A DNA stretch of 64,000 bases from Pectinatus haikarae (GCF_030813505.1 NZ_JAUSUE010000002.1); one strand, 5' to 3'. Counted from the first letter of the stretch, positions 7,380 to 16,555 are shown. The notes: generated by a model from the letters alone, not told the origin. Translations and numbers: made by a program.

Positions 7380-8402
7380 ATGGTGAATATTTTGCATAAA
7401 AAAGATTTGCGCAGTGAAAATTTGGAGCTTTTACGTTTGTGCCTCAGACGGGTTCGACAGGCCACTAAACCTCAAATGGCAGAGTATACAGGGTTGAGTG
7501 TAGTTACAGTTAATTCTCTTTTACAGGATCTTTTGTTGAACGGCGAAGCTGCTGCGGCTGAAGAAGCAGAATCCTCGGGAGGACGGCGGGCACAAACTTA
7601 TAGTTTTAATGCGGAACATCGCCTGGCATTGATTATTTATATGCATGAAAAAACAGGCCGCGATACTATGTTTATTTCAGTGGATGATTTGCTGGGAAAT
7701 ACATTAGAAATTTCTGAGCTGCAGCCAAAAAAGATAAATCTGGAATATTTTACTGAAGTTCTTCGTCCCTATTTTAATAAATATCCGCAAATTTCAGTAA
7801 TTGTAGTCGGACTTCCGGGAGTCGAAGTAAAAGGAAAATTAGTTATAAGCGATTATCCCGGATTGCAGGATACAATGTTTTGCCAAAGTCTTTCGGCGCA
7901 GCTGCAGTGCCCGGTGATTTTTGAAAACGATATCAACGTCACAGTAGCAGGCTATATTTACTCATTGGAGGAAAAATACCGTCAAGAAACCGTTGTGGGT
8001 ATTTACTTTCCTCAGAATTATCTGCCGGGGGCAGGAATTTTTGTAAAGGGAAATCTCTACAGGGGACGCGATGGGATTGCGGGAGAGATGGGACACTGTT
8101 TTAGGACATTTAAGCCAAAGCATAAAATCAAATTTGCAGACAAGGCCTCGACAGTAAATTGTGAAGCTATACGAAATGCAGTACAAGCAATATTGCTTTT
8201 TGTATCAACATGGAATCCGCATCGTATAGTCATTTACAGCGAAATAATTCAGCCTGCGCAGACAGAATTTATTAGAAAATGCTGCGTGCATGAAATTTCA
8301 GAAGAATTTTTGCCGGAAATTACGATTAAATCAGAAATATATGAAGACTATAAAAAAGGCATACGATGTTTGGCTGCAGAGTATTTAAACAATAAAAAAT
8401 AA
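7380..8402 (+). CDS. ROK-family transcriptional regulator
   Basis: A 340-residue protein. The N-terminal winged helix-turn-helix (about residues 14-60, ending SSGGRRA) is followed by a ROK sugar-kinase-like domain with GLPGVE near residue 142 and ENDINV near 183. The ROK signature is degenerate. GEMGHCF is present, but the zinc-binding Cys-x-Cys-Gly-x2-Gly-Cys motif is missing (only one Cys remains), and no ATP-binding Asp-Gly-Gly motif is seen. It is therefore a repressor-like protein rather than a kinase. No strong ribosome site precedes ATG 7380; TTG 7392 is an alternative start. It ends 14 bases before the PHP gene. Confidence 0.8.
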   Translation: MVNILHKKDLRSENLELLRLCLRRVRQATKPQMAEYTGLSVVTVNSLLQDLLLNGEAAAAEEAESSGGRRAQTYSFNAEHRLALIIYMHEKTGRDTMFISVDDLLGNTLEISELQPKKINLEYFTEVLRPYFNKYPQISVIVVGLPGVEVKGKLVISDYPGLQDTMFCQSLSAQLQCPVIFENDINVTVAGYIYSLEEKYRQETVVGIYFPQNYLPGAGIFVKGNLYRGRDGIAGEMGHCFRTFKPKHKIKFADKASTVNCEAIRNAVQAILLFVSTWNPHRIVIYSEIIQPAQTEFIRKCCVHEISEEFLPEITIKSEIYEDYKKGIRCLAAEYLNNKK

Positions 8403-8416
8403 ATTAAGAAGATTTT

Positions 8417-9337
8417 ATGGAAAAATGGTTTGACTTGCATATGCATTCGAGCTACAGTGCTGATGGGGAATTTACACCGGAGAATTTGATGAAAAAATGC
8501 GCCGCAGCAGGATTAAAAGCGGTGGCATTAGCTGATCATAATTCTACACGTGGTGTTTTATATGCTAAACAGGCCGCAGTGGAGCTGGGCTTGGCATATT
8601 TTCCTGCAATAGAAATTGATTGCATACATGAGAAGCACAACTTTCATCTTTTGGGATATGGTATACATGCAGATGCAGTGATTTTTAGAAAAATTGAGCG
8701 GGATGTACATGAACAGGAAATTGCTGCATCAGATAAGCTGATTGAACTTGTACGGAAAATGGGTTTTTATTTTAGTGAAGAATTGGTAAGGGCAAAAGCG
8801 AAAAACGGTGTGGTTGTTGCTGAGATGCTGGCAGAGGTTATACTGAATGATCCGCATAATAATGAGAATAGTCTCCTTTTACCTTTGCGGCCCGGTGGCG
8901 CACGCAGTGACAATCCATTTGTAAATTTCTTTTGGGATTTTTGTTCGCAGGGAAAAGCTGCCTATGTGCCTATGCGTTATATTTCACTTGCTGAGGCTGT
9001 TTATGCTGTTCAAAAGAACGGCGGTGTGGCTGTGCTTGCGCATCCAGGTGCCAATATTGGTCAAAATCGTGAAATTATAGAATCTGTTATAAAAGCCGGT
9101 GTTGATGGCATTGAAGTTTACAGTAATTATCACGACGAAAAAACTAAAAGATTTTATGCGAAAATTTGCATTGAACATAAAAAAATCGCAACTTCGGGAA
9201 GCGATTTTCATGGTAAAACCAAGCCTTCTATATATTTAGGAGAATTGGAGCATCCGTATGCTCATAGGGTATATGGGCAGCTTGTACAAAAAATCAAAGA
9301 ACGCGGCGGGGAGATGGTAGGATGTCTTCAGATATAA
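8417..9337 (+). CDS. PHP-domain metal-dependent phosphoesterase
   Basis: A 306-residue PHP protein. Metal ligands are visible in the N-terminal DLHMHSSYSADGE (residues 7-19), ALADHNST near residue 37, AIEIDC near 64 and AHPGAN near 204. The C-terminal GSDFHGK near 266 completes the set. Relatives include TrpH / nucleoside-3',5'-bisphosphate phosphatases that also act on short RNA. Length is slightly above the usual 280-290 because of an insertion near residues 145-175. It lies between a ROK regulator (14 bases upstream) and an MFS transporter that overlaps it by 16 bases. The three form an operon; the natural substrate is unknown. Confidence 0.85.
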   Translation: MEKWFDLHMHSSYSADGEFTPENLMKKCAAAGLKAVALADHNSTRGVLYAKQAAVELGLAYFPAIEIDCIHEKHNFHLLGYGIHADAVIFRKIERDVHEQEIAASDKLIELVRKMGFYFSEELVRAKAKNGVVVAEMLAEVILNDPHNNENSLLLPLRPGGARSDNPFVNFFWDFCSQGKAAYVPMRYISLAEAVYAVQKNGGVAVLAHPGANIGQNREIIESVIKAGVDGIEVYSNYHDEKTKRFYAKICIEHKKIATSGSDFHGKTKPSIYLGELEHPYAHRVYGQLVQKIKERGGEMVGCLQI

Positions 9338-10491
9338 TAGAAAAATCTGTGCTGAAAACTCCGGGAATTTGGCAGCGGCATGCTACACGTGCCATTTTTT
9401 TCATCGGCGGCTTCGGGGCAGCATCATGGGCGCCTCTTGTCCCGTTTTTAAAAGCAAGACTGCAGCTTGGCGAAGATGTTTTGGGTATGCTGCTTCTTTG
9501 TATCGGTATCGGTTCGTTGTTTACAATGCCGCTCACTGGTATTGCGGTTGCACGCTTTGGCTGTCGAGTGGTGCTTGTGAGTGCAGCTTTTATTTATACA
9601 GTGCTGCTTCTGACTTTGAGCCAGGTAGCTTCTTTATGGATGGCAGTACCGGCACTTCTAGTATTTGGAGCTTCCATGGGTATGGTGGATGTAGCAGCGA
9701 ATATTCATGCGGTTATCGTAGAGAAATCTTCGGGAAAACGCTTGATGTCGGGAATGCATGCACTCTGGAGTGTTGGTGGCTTTTCGGGCGCCGGTATTTT
9801 TGGTATATGGTTGAATTTCGGCTACACACCATTTATGGCCACTATTTGCGCGACAATAATCATGCTTTTTTCATTGTCTTTCTTTGGACGTCACCTGTTG
9901 AGTTATGGGGGCGGGAAGTCAGGGACTTCGCTATTCGCTGTTCCACACGGAATAGTAGCCTTTGTAGGAATAATTGCATGTATTGCTTTCTTAGTTGAAG
10001 GAGCTATCATGGATTGGAGCGGTGTGTTTCTCACATCGGTACGAGGTCTTGACATATCAATGGCTGGTACAGGATTTGCGGTATTTTCAGCCGCGATGCT
10101 TATAATGCGCCTGACAGGAGATCGGCTTGTGCAAAAACTCGGCAGCAAGCCTATCATTCTTGGCGGCAGCCTCCTGTCTGTCATGGGTTTCCTGTTTGTC
10201 ATTCTGGCATCATGGCAGCCGCTTCTCTATGCGGGCTTCTTCCTTATCGGTATCGGCAGTGCGAATATCGTGCCGGTATTCTTTTCATTGCTTGGCAAAC
10301 AAAAAATCATGCCGCTTAATATGGCAGTATCGGCAGTAAGTACATTAGGCTATTTGGGAATATTGATGGGACCGGCAGTAATCGGTTTTATTGCGCATCA
10401 AACAAGTCTTTATACATCGTTTGCGCTGCTGGCAGGACTTGTGGCATTGCAGATGTGCATTGCGGGCTATGTATATAAAAAAGTATTATGA
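9322..10491 (+). CDS. Major facilitator superfamily transporter (YbjJ-like)
   Basis: A 389-residue protein with about twelve hydrophobic segments and the layout of the YbjJ / fucose-permease-like MFS branch: GGFGAASWAPLVPFLKARL at the first helix, GASMGMVDVAANIHA near residue 117 and GMHALWSVGGFSGA near 142. It starts inside the end of the PHP gene (16-base overlap), so translation is coupled. The substrate is unknown. Linkage to a ROK regulator suggests a sugar or sugar-derived compound, but that is only an inference. Confidence 0.85.
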   Translation: MSSDIIEKSVLKTPGIWQRHATRAIFFIGGFGAASWAPLVPFLKARLQLGEDVLGMLLLCIGIGSLFTMPLTGIAVARFGCRVVLVSAAFIYTVLLLTLSQVASLWMAVPALLVFGASMGMVDVAANIHAVIVEKSSGKRLMSGMHALWSVGGFSGAGIFGIWLNFGYTPFMATICATIIMLFSLSFFGRHLLSYGGGKSGTSLFAVPHGIVAFVGIIACIAFLVEGAIMDWSGVFLTSVRGLDISMAGTGFAVFSAAMLIMRLTGDRLVQKLGSKPIILGGSLLSVMGFLFVILASWQPLLYAGFFLIGIGSANIVPVFFSLLGKQKIMPLNMAVSAVSTLGYLGILMGPAVIGFIAHQTSLYTSFALLAGLVALQMCIAGYVYKKVL

Positions 10492-10570
10492 TGATCGATT
10501 TTGTATGCGGCTGAAAAAATTATTGCAAGATGTTGAAACTAAACTAAAAAAATAGTAGGGAGATATTCAT

Positions 10571-11113
10571 GTGAAGAAAATTGTGGTTTTGACGGGAAGC
10601 TCACGAAGAAATGGTAATAGCAACACAATGGCTGATTGTCTTATTGCGGCTATAAAAGAAAGAGAGAATGAGGTGAAACGTTTTGATACAGCCTTTTTAA
10701 AGATCGAAGGTTGTCGGGTTTGTGATACATGTTTTAGTAAAGGAACTGCTTGTTCCTTTACGGATGATTTTAATCATATTGCAGAGTCAATACTCGCTGC
10801 TGATATAGTTGTTTTTGTATCACCCGTTTATTGGTATACCTTTCCAGCCAAGTTAAAAGCTGTCATTGACAAATTTTATTCTTTTTGTGTAGGAGAGCAG
10901 GGAATAGGAAATAAAAAATGTGCACTTATTACCTGCTGTGAGGAGAATCAAATGGAAACTTTCACGGGGATAAAATTTTCTTATGAAAAAATGATAGGGT
11001 TGTTGAAATGGGAATCAGTCGGAGAAATTATGATGCCAGGAGTACTAGAAATTGGAGCGATAAAAAATATTAATTATGAAAAACCATTGCAAAGTCTGGC
11101 GGTATCATTTTAA
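10571..11113 (+). CDS. Flavodoxin-fold NADPH-dependent FMN reductase / iron-sulfur flavoprotein-like
   Basis: A 180-residue protein. It opens with a phosphate-binding loop GSSRRNGNSNT (residues 9-19). The segment CRVCDTCFSKGTACSF near residues 49-64 is the Cys cluster of multimeric flavodoxin-like WrbA/Isf relatives. SPVYWYTFPAKLKAVIDKF near residue 90 is typical for binding the flavin ring. The start is GTG, with GGGAG about 8 bases before it; the ATG two bases upstream is in a frame that stops at once. Such proteins move electrons in anaerobes. It stands alone before the MerR gene. Confidence 0.82.
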   Translation: MKKIVVLTGSSRRNGNSNTMADCLIAAIKERENEVKRFDTAFLKIEGCRVCDTCFSKGTACSFTDDFNHIAESILAADIVVFVSPVYWYTFPAKLKAVIDKFYSFCVGEQGIGNKKCALITCCEENQMETFTGIKFSYEKMIGLLKWESVGEIMMPGVLEIGAIKNINYEKPLQSLAVSF

Positions 11114-11203
11114 AATTGTTGATAACAGGGAATAAAAAGATTTCTGATCAATATGTATCGTACTATAGCATATGTTTATATTAAAAAAATTATATAAATA
11201 ATA

Positions 11204-11234
11204 TTGACTTTGAGTGAACACCATGTAGTAAAAT
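11204..11234 (+). promoter_or_regulatory. MerR-type promoter with 19-bp spacer
   Basis: TTGACT (11204-11209) and TAAAAT (11229-11234) are 19 bases apart, the over-long spacing that MerR-family activators correct by twisting DNA. The spacer begins TTGAGTGAAC, the sort of half-site seen in this family. It probably marks autoregulation. Confidence 0.5.
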
Positions 11235-11317
11235 TTAAATTGAAAAGTATATCAGAAACGTTTTAGGATAAAAATGTGCCGCGGGAAGAGGCTGTCTTCA
11301 AGTAGGGAGAAATAAAA

Positions 11318-11686
11318 ATGACAATATCAGAAGTAAGTGAAAAATATGGTATGACACAGGATACATTACGTTACTATGAACGTGTAGGATTGATTCCGTC
11401 GGTGCCGCGTAAACCAAGCGGTGTTCGCGATTATGATGAGCATAGCTGCGGCTGGGTGGAGTTTATTCGGTGCATGCGCAGTGCAGGACTGCCGGTTGAA
11501 ACATTAATTGAATACGTACGGCTCTGGCAGGAAGGATCAAAAACAAAGGCAGCACGAAAACATTTGCTTATTGAAGAAAAAAAGCGATTGGATAAACGAA
11601 TTGCTGAAATGCAGGCTACACAAGCAAGATTGGCTTCTAAAATTGCACATTATGATAATATGAACAGAGTTGCGGAGACATTGTGA
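11318..11686 (+). CDS. MerR-family transcriptional regulator
   Basis: A 122-residue regulator. The N-terminal winged helix (TISEVSEKYGMTQDTLRYYERVGLI, residues 2-26) is followed by the RDYDEHS wing and a C-terminal coiled-coil dimerisation helix rich in Lys, Glu and Arg (about 70-115). It lacks Cys ligands for metals in its C-terminus. It resembles the AdhR/YfmP-like branch that responds to aldehydes or other electrophiles, but the inducer is unknown. A MerR-type promoter lies upstream. The cobalamin-controlled mut operon begins just downstream from its own promoter. Confidence 0.85.
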   Translation: MTISEVSEKYGMTQDTLRYYERVGLIPSVPRKPSGVRDYDEHSCGWVEFIRCMRSAGLPVETLIEYVRLWQEGSKTKAARKHLLIEEKKRLDKRIAEMQATQARLASKIAHYDNMNRVAETL

Positions 11687-11718
11687 GAATCAAAAAAGCG
11701 TAATATATGAAAATTTAA

Positions 11719-11747
11719 TTGACAAACCTGATAAATAAAGTTAATAT
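11719..11747 (+). promoter_or_regulatory. Promoter of the cobalamin-riboswitch / mut operon
   Basis: TTGACA (11719-11724), a 17-base spacer and TAATAT (11742-11747), about 25 bases before the riboswitch core. Confidence 0.7.
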
Positions 11748-11770
11748 TAACATGAAAATTGAATATAGTT

Positions 11771-11955
11771 GGAGACAGGTGTCAGAAATGACTTAATAGG
11801 GAATCCGGTATGAAGCCGGAGCGGTCCCGCCACTGTGAAGATGAATTTTTCAAACTGTGCCACTGAAGCAGAAGCTTTGGGAAGGCTTGAAAAAATGATG
11901 AATCTGAGCCAGGAGAACTGCCTGTTTTAACATCACCGTTAGTGTTGGTGCTCAT
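11771..11955 (+). ncRNA. Cobalamin (AdoCbl) riboswitch
   Basis: The conserved elements occur in order: GACAGGTGTC near 11774, TTAATAGGGAATCCGGT, GAAGCCGGAGCGGTCCCGCC, ACTGTGA, and the B12 box GAGCCAGGAGAACTGCC at 11906-11922. ACAGG at 11775-11779 closes with CCTGT at 11921-11925. A downstream hairpin (CACC/GGTG near 11932-11950) could be the kissing partner. The class senses adenosyl- or other cobalamins. It controls methylmalonyl-CoA mutase, which itself needs adenosylcobalamin. This is unusual, because most such switches shut off B12 synthesis, uptake or B12-independent enzymes. Confidence 0.92.
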
Positions 11956-12002
11956 TTACCGATACTTATACCTGCGAGAGATAGGGAGGGAGATTTGATA
12001 CT

Positions 12003-12080
12003 GTGGATATGGATCACATGGTAATATTCTCCGGCTTTGTTGTTAAGGCCGGATTTTTATTTTCTGAGAGATTTTATTGA
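12003..12080 (+). CDS. Possible 25-residue leader peptide across the first terminator
   Basis: A strong ribosome site AGGGAGGGAG (11983-11992) has no annotated gene behind it. It is followed at 10 bases by GTG 12003, which opens 25 codons ending in TGA 12078-12080 (in-frame ATGs at 12009 and 12018). The frame runs straight through the terminator stem at 12030-12062 and stops 12 bases before the second terminator. The peptide (MDMDHMVIFSG...SERFY) resembles nothing I know. If translated, ribosomes would open the first terminator. Translation is inferred from the ribosome site only. Confidence 0.35.
   Translation: MDMDHMVIFSGFVVKAGFLFSERFY
12030..12062 (+). terminator. First leader terminator of the mut operon
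   Basis: TCCGGC (12030-12035) pairs with GCCGGA (12048-12053) and is followed by TTTTTATTTT. It lies about 75 bases past the riboswitch and probably belongs to its expression platform. Confidence 0.75.
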
Positions 12081-12092
12081 AACTGCTATTTT

Positions 12093-12126
12093 AATCTACC
12101 TGCTTTCTGCGGGTAGATTTTTTTGT
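12093..12126 (+). terminator. Second leader terminator of the mut operon
   Basis: AATCTACCTGC (12093-12103) pairs with GCGGGTAGATT, one G-T pair, followed by a run of T. The structure ends about 12 bases before the mutA ribosome site AAAGGAGG. Confidence 0.8.
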
Positions 12127-12149
12127 TTCTCAATAAAAGGAGGTTTCTG

Positions 12150-14357
12150 ATGAAAGATGAAGTAAAAAATCAAGATGACAGTGATAATCTTGATCTTCAG
12201 GCTATTTTGAAGAAGGCGGACCAGCAGACAGACTTTCCTAAAGTGCCCTTTGATGAATTTGCAAAGCCTACGCATGAAGAATGGAAGGAAGCATGTATAG
12301 CACTGCTTAAAGGTGCACCATTTGAAAAAAAAATGTATACGAAGACGTATGAAGATATAACGTTTGAACCTATGTATACGAAAATAATGACGGAAGATAT
12401 ACTGCCCAAAAATTCCTTTCCCGGTATGGACGATTTTATGCGTGGCAGCAGGATAAATGGCTATATTGAAAAACCGTGGGGAATCGCTCAGGCCTGCGAT
12501 GAAAGCATGCCAAAAGAGAATAATGAGCTGTTGAAACATGAAGTGGACAGGGGATCAACAATTTACAATATAAAGCTTGATCAGGCAACGTTGCAGAATA
12601 AGGATGCGCAGTATGCTGAAAAAGTAGGCGATGGAGGATGCAGCATAACTACCTTGGCAGATATGCATCAATTGCTGAGCGGATTGGATCTGAATAAATA
12701 TGGTCTTTATATTTATTCAGGTGCATCATCTCTGCCTGTCCTTTCCATATCCGTAGCTGCATTGCAGGCATCAGGCTGTCCTGTAAAAGGTATGCACGGA
12801 ATAATAGGTGCAGACCCTTTGGGCGAACTGATAAGTCATGGAAAAAATTATGCCGGTCTTGATTCTCTGTATGATGAAATGTATGAATGCGCCTCATGGG
12901 CATACGAAAAGTCACCAAAAGTCAGAACTATAATGGTGCGCAGTGATGTTTTCAGCCGCGGCGGAGCAAATGACGTGCAGGAAATAGCATATACACTCTC
13001 TATGGCTGTTTCTTATCTGCGCGCTTTGCTGGAACGCGGTATGGAAATAGATGCCGCAGCTTCACAGATAAGTTTCACTTTTTCCATGGGTGCTAATTTT
13101 TTTATGCAAATAGCAAAACTGCGGGCAGTGCGGCCGATATGGGCGAAGATAATAAAAGAATTTGGCGGCGGTGAGGATGCTCAAAGAATGTATATTCATG
13201 CCCGCCCGGCACTCTTTTGCAAAACGGTTTATGATCCGTATGTAAATATGCTCAGAAATACGACAGAAATTTTTTCCGGAGTAGTAGGTGGTGTGGATTC
13301 TTATGAAAATGCACCTTTTGACGAACCTATCAGAAAGGGTGATGAATTTTCACGGCGTATTGCCCGAAATGTCCAAATTATCCTCCAGGAAGAATTTGGT
13401 CTATTGAAACCTATTGATCCTGCCGGAGGTTCATGGGCAGTTGAAAGCCTCACGCAAAAAATAAAAGAGAAAATATGGGCAGAATTTCAGCTCGTAGAAG
13501 AAAAAGGCGGGATGCTGGAAGCACTCAAAACAGAATATCCGCAAAAGCAGATAGCGGATATTCTTCAGGCAAGATTTAAGAATGCAGAGTTCCGCAGAGA
13601 TCGTATTGTGGGTAATAATATGTATCCAAATATGACGGAAAAACTTATTGATAAGCGTCCCGAAGATGCGGAGAGTTTAAAAAAACAGAGAATGAACGAT
13701 ATCGGTGATTATTTATCGGATGTTGATGAAATATTTAAACAGGAATGTTTGGCTGCATTTGGCATGAGCGATAAAAAAAGGCTGGTAGATGATGCGATCG
13801 AAGCTGCTAAAGCAGGGAGTTCAATTGCAGAGCTGCGCAAGATGATGGATAAGAGAAAAAACGGGGCAGGTGAATGTATCACTCCTATATTGCCGCACCG
13901 CTGGAGTGAACGTTATGAGGCTTTGCGCAGTGTGACGGAAAATTATAAAGAAGATACAGGAAAAAATGTAAAAATATTTTTGGCGAATATGGGGCCTATA
14001 CCGCAGCATAAGGCCAGAGCGGAATTTTCTACCAGTTTCCTGCAGGTAGGCGCTTTCGATGTTCTTGCCAATGAAGGCTTTAAATCCAGCGATGAAGCGG
14101 TCGAGGCAGCAAAGGTATCGGGAGCGGATGCTGTTGTCATCTGTTCTACCGATAAAACTTATCCGGAGATAGTACCGGAGCTTGCACAGAAGCTAAAACA
14201 GGCACTGCCTGATGTGACAGTGTATCTGGCAGGAGCTGCTCCCAAGGATCTGGAAGAAACTTATCGTAATGCGGGAGTTGACGATTTTATCTCGGTCAAA
14301 GCAAACTGTTATAAAATTTTGCAATTCCTGCAAAAAAAGAAAGGGATGGTCGGATAA
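12150..14357 (+). CDS. mutA: Methylmalonyl-CoA mutase, small (beta) subunit
   Basis: A 735-residue non-catalytic subunit of the AdoCbl-dependent mutase that interconverts succinyl-CoA and methylmalonyl-CoA. The N-terminal TIM-barrel domain is followed by a C-terminal flavodoxin-like domain. There the cobalamin-binding Asp-x-His-x-x-Gly is absent (the matching stretch reads MGPIPQHKARAEF), as expected for the small subunit. ATG 12150 is chosen because AAAGGAGG lies 6 bases before it; the upstream in-frame TTG at 12123 is inside the terminator T-run. Its stop overlaps the mutB start (TAATG). It is under the cobalamin riboswitch. In this kind of anaerobe the enzyme serves the succinate-propionate route. 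Confidence 0.95.
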   Translation: MKDEVKNQDDSDNLDLQAILKKADQQTDFPKVPFDEFAKPTHEEWKEACIALLKGAPFEKKMYTKTYEDITFEPMYTKIMTEDILPKNSFPGMDDFMRGSRINGYIEKPWGIAQACDESMPKENNELLKHEVDRGSTIYNIKLDQATLQNKDAQYAEKVGDGGCSITTLADMHQLLSGLDLNKYGLYIYSGASSLPVLSISVAALQASGCPVKGMHGIIGADPLGELISHGKNYAGLDSLYDEMYECASWAYEKSPKVRTIMVRSDVFSRGGANDVQEIAYTLSMAVSYLRALLERGMEIDAAASQISFTFSMGANFFMQIAKLRAVRPIWAKIIKEFGGGEDAQRMYIHARPALFCKTVYDPYVNMLRNTTEIFSGVVGGVDSYENAPFDEPIRKGDEFSRRIARNVQIILQEEFGLLKPIDPAGGSWAVESLTQKIKEKIWAEFQLVEEKGGMLEALKTEYPQKQIADILQARFKNAEFRRDRIVGNNMYPNMTEKLIDKRPEDAESLKKQRMNDIGDYLSDVDEIFKQECLAAFGMSDKKRLVDDAIEAAKAGSSIAELRKMMDKRKNGAGECITPILPHRWSERYEALRSVTENYKEDTGKNVKIFLANMGPIPQHKARAEFSTSFLQVGAFDVLANEGFKSSDEAVEAAKVSGADAVVICSTDKTYPEIVPELAQKLKQALPDVTVYLAGAAPKDLEETYRNAGVDDFISVKANCYKILQFLQKKKGMVG

Positions 14358-16555
14358 TGGCATTTAGAAATCCTGATTTCAGTAAGATCGGGCTCGGCGA
14401 TGCATCTTTCCATTCAAAAGATGCATGGATGAAGAAGCTGAAAGACGAAATAGGTTTGAATTATGATGCTCTTGCCGGTAAAACAATGGAGCATATTCCC
14501 ATTAAACCGATTTATAATTTTGACGAATATGCTCATATGAATCATCTGGATTTTGCCAGCGGTATTCCGCCATGTCTGCGCGGGCCTTATTCTACAATGT
14601 ACGTATTTCGGCCGTGGACTGTCCGCCAATATGCAGGCTTTTCAACGGCGGAAGAGTCAAATGCCTTTTATCGCCGCAATTTGGCTGCAGGACAAAAGGG
14701 TCTGTCCATAGCCTTTGATCTGCCTACACATCGCGGCTACGATTCGGATAATCCGCGTGTCTTGGGAGATGTAGGCAAGGCCGGCGTAGCTATTGATTCC
14801 ATTTTAGATATGCGCATATTATTCAACGGAATACCACTGGACCAAATGTCTGTCTCAATGACAATGAATGGTGCGGTGCTGCCGATAATGGCCTTTTATA
14901 TTTTGTCCGGCGAAGAACAGGGCGTGGATAAAAGCGTTATGGCCGGTACGATTCAAAATGATATACTGAAAGAATTTATGGTACGCAATACGTATATATA
15001 TCCGCCGGAAATGTCCATGCGCATCATCGGTGATATTTTTGAATATACGACGAAATATATGCCTAAGTTCAATAGTATTTCCATTTCCGGTTATCATATG
15101 CAGGAAGCGGGGGCCACGGCTGATATAGAACTCGGCTATACGCTGGCCGACGGATTGGAATATATACGTACAGGAGTGAAGGCCGGCCTGCCGATAGATG
15201 CTTTCGCAAAACGATTATCATTCTTCTGGGCAATAGGAAAAAATTATTTTATGGAAGTAGCCAAAATGCGTGCGGCACGCGTACTCTGGGCTAAGATAGT
15301 CAAATCGTTTGGTGCCGAAAACGGTAAATCAATGGCATTGCGCACACATTGCCAGACTTCAGGATGGTCGCTCACGGCGCAGGATCCTTTCAATAATATT
15401 GCTCGTACATGTATGGAAGCTATGGGCGCGGCCCTTGGGCATACCCAGTCGCTGCATACGAATGCCCTTGATGAAGCAATAGCGCTGCCAACTGATTTTT
15501 CTGCGCGTATTGCCCGCAATACACAGCTTTATATACAGGATGAAACGCGTGTGTGCAAAATAATAGATCCTTGGGGCGGTTCTTACTATGTGGAAGCATT
15601 GACAGATGAAATAATCAGACGGGCGTGGGCGCATATCCAAGAAGTAGAAGCATTAGGCGGCATGGCGAAAGCTATTTCCACAGGGCTGCCTAAAATGCGC
15701 ATTGAAGAAGCTGCTGCACGCCGTCAGGCACAGATAGATTCACGCAATGAAACAATAGTGGGCCTTAATAAATATCGTCTGGAAAAAGAAGATCCTCTGC
15801 AAATTCTGGCAATAGACAATACGGCAGTACGCAATTCTCAGATAGAACGTCTGAAAAAACTGCGTGCAGAAAGAAATGCCGATGAGGTGCGCAGCTGTCT
15901 TGAGGCATTGACCAATGCCGCTGAATCCCGTGACAATGGAAATCTGCTTGAGCTTGCCGTAAATGCGGCAAGAGCGCATGCTTCCCTTGGTGAGATATCG
16001 GATGCAGTTGAAAAAGTATCGGGCCGTTTTAACGCGGTTGTTCACACAATATCAGGTGTTTATTCATCCGAATTTACGGACAAGACTGAACTGGAAAAAG
16101 CCCGCGGCATGGCCGATGACTTTGAAAGGCTGACAGGCCGCCGTCCGCGTATTTTCGTTGCCAAGATGGGACAGGACGGTCATGACAGAGGACAGAAGGT
16201 AATAGCCTCGTCATTTGCTGATATGGGCTGGGATGTGGATGTAGGGCCTTTATTCCAGACTCCTGCAGAAACGGCGCAGGATGCAGTCGACAATGATGTG
16301 CATATGGTAGGCTTCAGTTCGTTGGCCGCAGGACATAATACGTTATTGCCTCAGTTGGTGGAAGAATTGAAAAAACTTGGGCGTGAAGATATTATGGTGG
16401 CTATCGGAGGCGTTATACCTGTGCAGGATTACGATTACCTATATGAACATGGTGCGGCAGCTATATTCGCTCCGGGTACAAATATTCCTGAAGCAGGTAT
16501 AAAACTGCTCACACTTTTGATCAAAGAGGTTAAAGCAGAACTGGCCGAGGTGTGA
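14357..16555 (+). CDS. mutB: Methylmalonyl-CoA mutase, large (alpha) catalytic subunit
   Basis: A 732-residue catalytic subunit. The TIM barrel contains RPWTVRQYAGFSTAEESN near residue 85 and the substrate-channel signature SISGYHMQEAGAT near residue 243. The C-terminal cobalamin domain has D607-x-H609-x-x-G612 (DGHDRGQKV), whose histidine coordinates cobalt. Length and order are normal. It overlaps mutA by one base (TAATG) and is followed 3 bases later by meaB, so the three are a translationally coupled operon. It catalyses the radical rearrangement between succinyl-CoA and (R)-methylmalonyl-CoA in the cytoplasm. Confidence 0.97.
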   Translation: MAFRNPDFSKIGLGDASFHSKDAWMKKLKDEIGLNYDALAGKTMEHIPIKPIYNFDEYAHMNHLDFASGIPPCLRGPYSTMYVFRPWTVRQYAGFSTAEESNAFYRRNLAAGQKGLSIAFDLPTHRGYDSDNPRVLGDVGKAGVAIDSILDMRILFNGIPLDQMSVSMTMNGAVLPIMAFYILSGEEQGVDKSVMAGTIQNDILKEFMVRNTYIYPPEMSMRIIGDIFEYTTKYMPKFNSISISGYHMQEAGATADIELGYTLADGLEYIRTGVKAGLPIDAFAKRLSFFWAIGKNYFMEVAKMRAARVLWAKIVKSFGAENGKSMALRTHCQTSGWSLTAQDPFNNIARTCMEAMGAALGHTQSLHTNALDEAIALPTDFSARIARNTQLYIQDETRVCKIIDPWGGSYYVEALTDEIIRRAWAHIQEVEALGGMAKAISTGLPKMRIEEAAARRQAQIDSRNETIVGLNKYRLEKEDPLQILAIDNTAVRNSQIERLKKLRAERNADEVRSCLEALTNAAESRDNGNLLELAVNAARAHASLGEISDAVEKVSGRFNAVVHTISGVYSSEFTDKTELEKARGMADDFERLTGRRPRIFVAKMGQDGHDRGQKVIASSFADMGWDVDVGPLFQTPAETAQDAVDNDVHMVGFSSLAAGHNTLLPQLVEELKKLGREDIMVAIGGVIPVQDYDYLYEHGAAAIFAPGTNIPEAGIKLLTLLIKEVKAELAEV

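Noticed and set aside
12123..12149. Upstream TTG start for mutA
   Set aside because: It lies in the terminator T-run, and AAAGGAGG is placed for ATG 12150.
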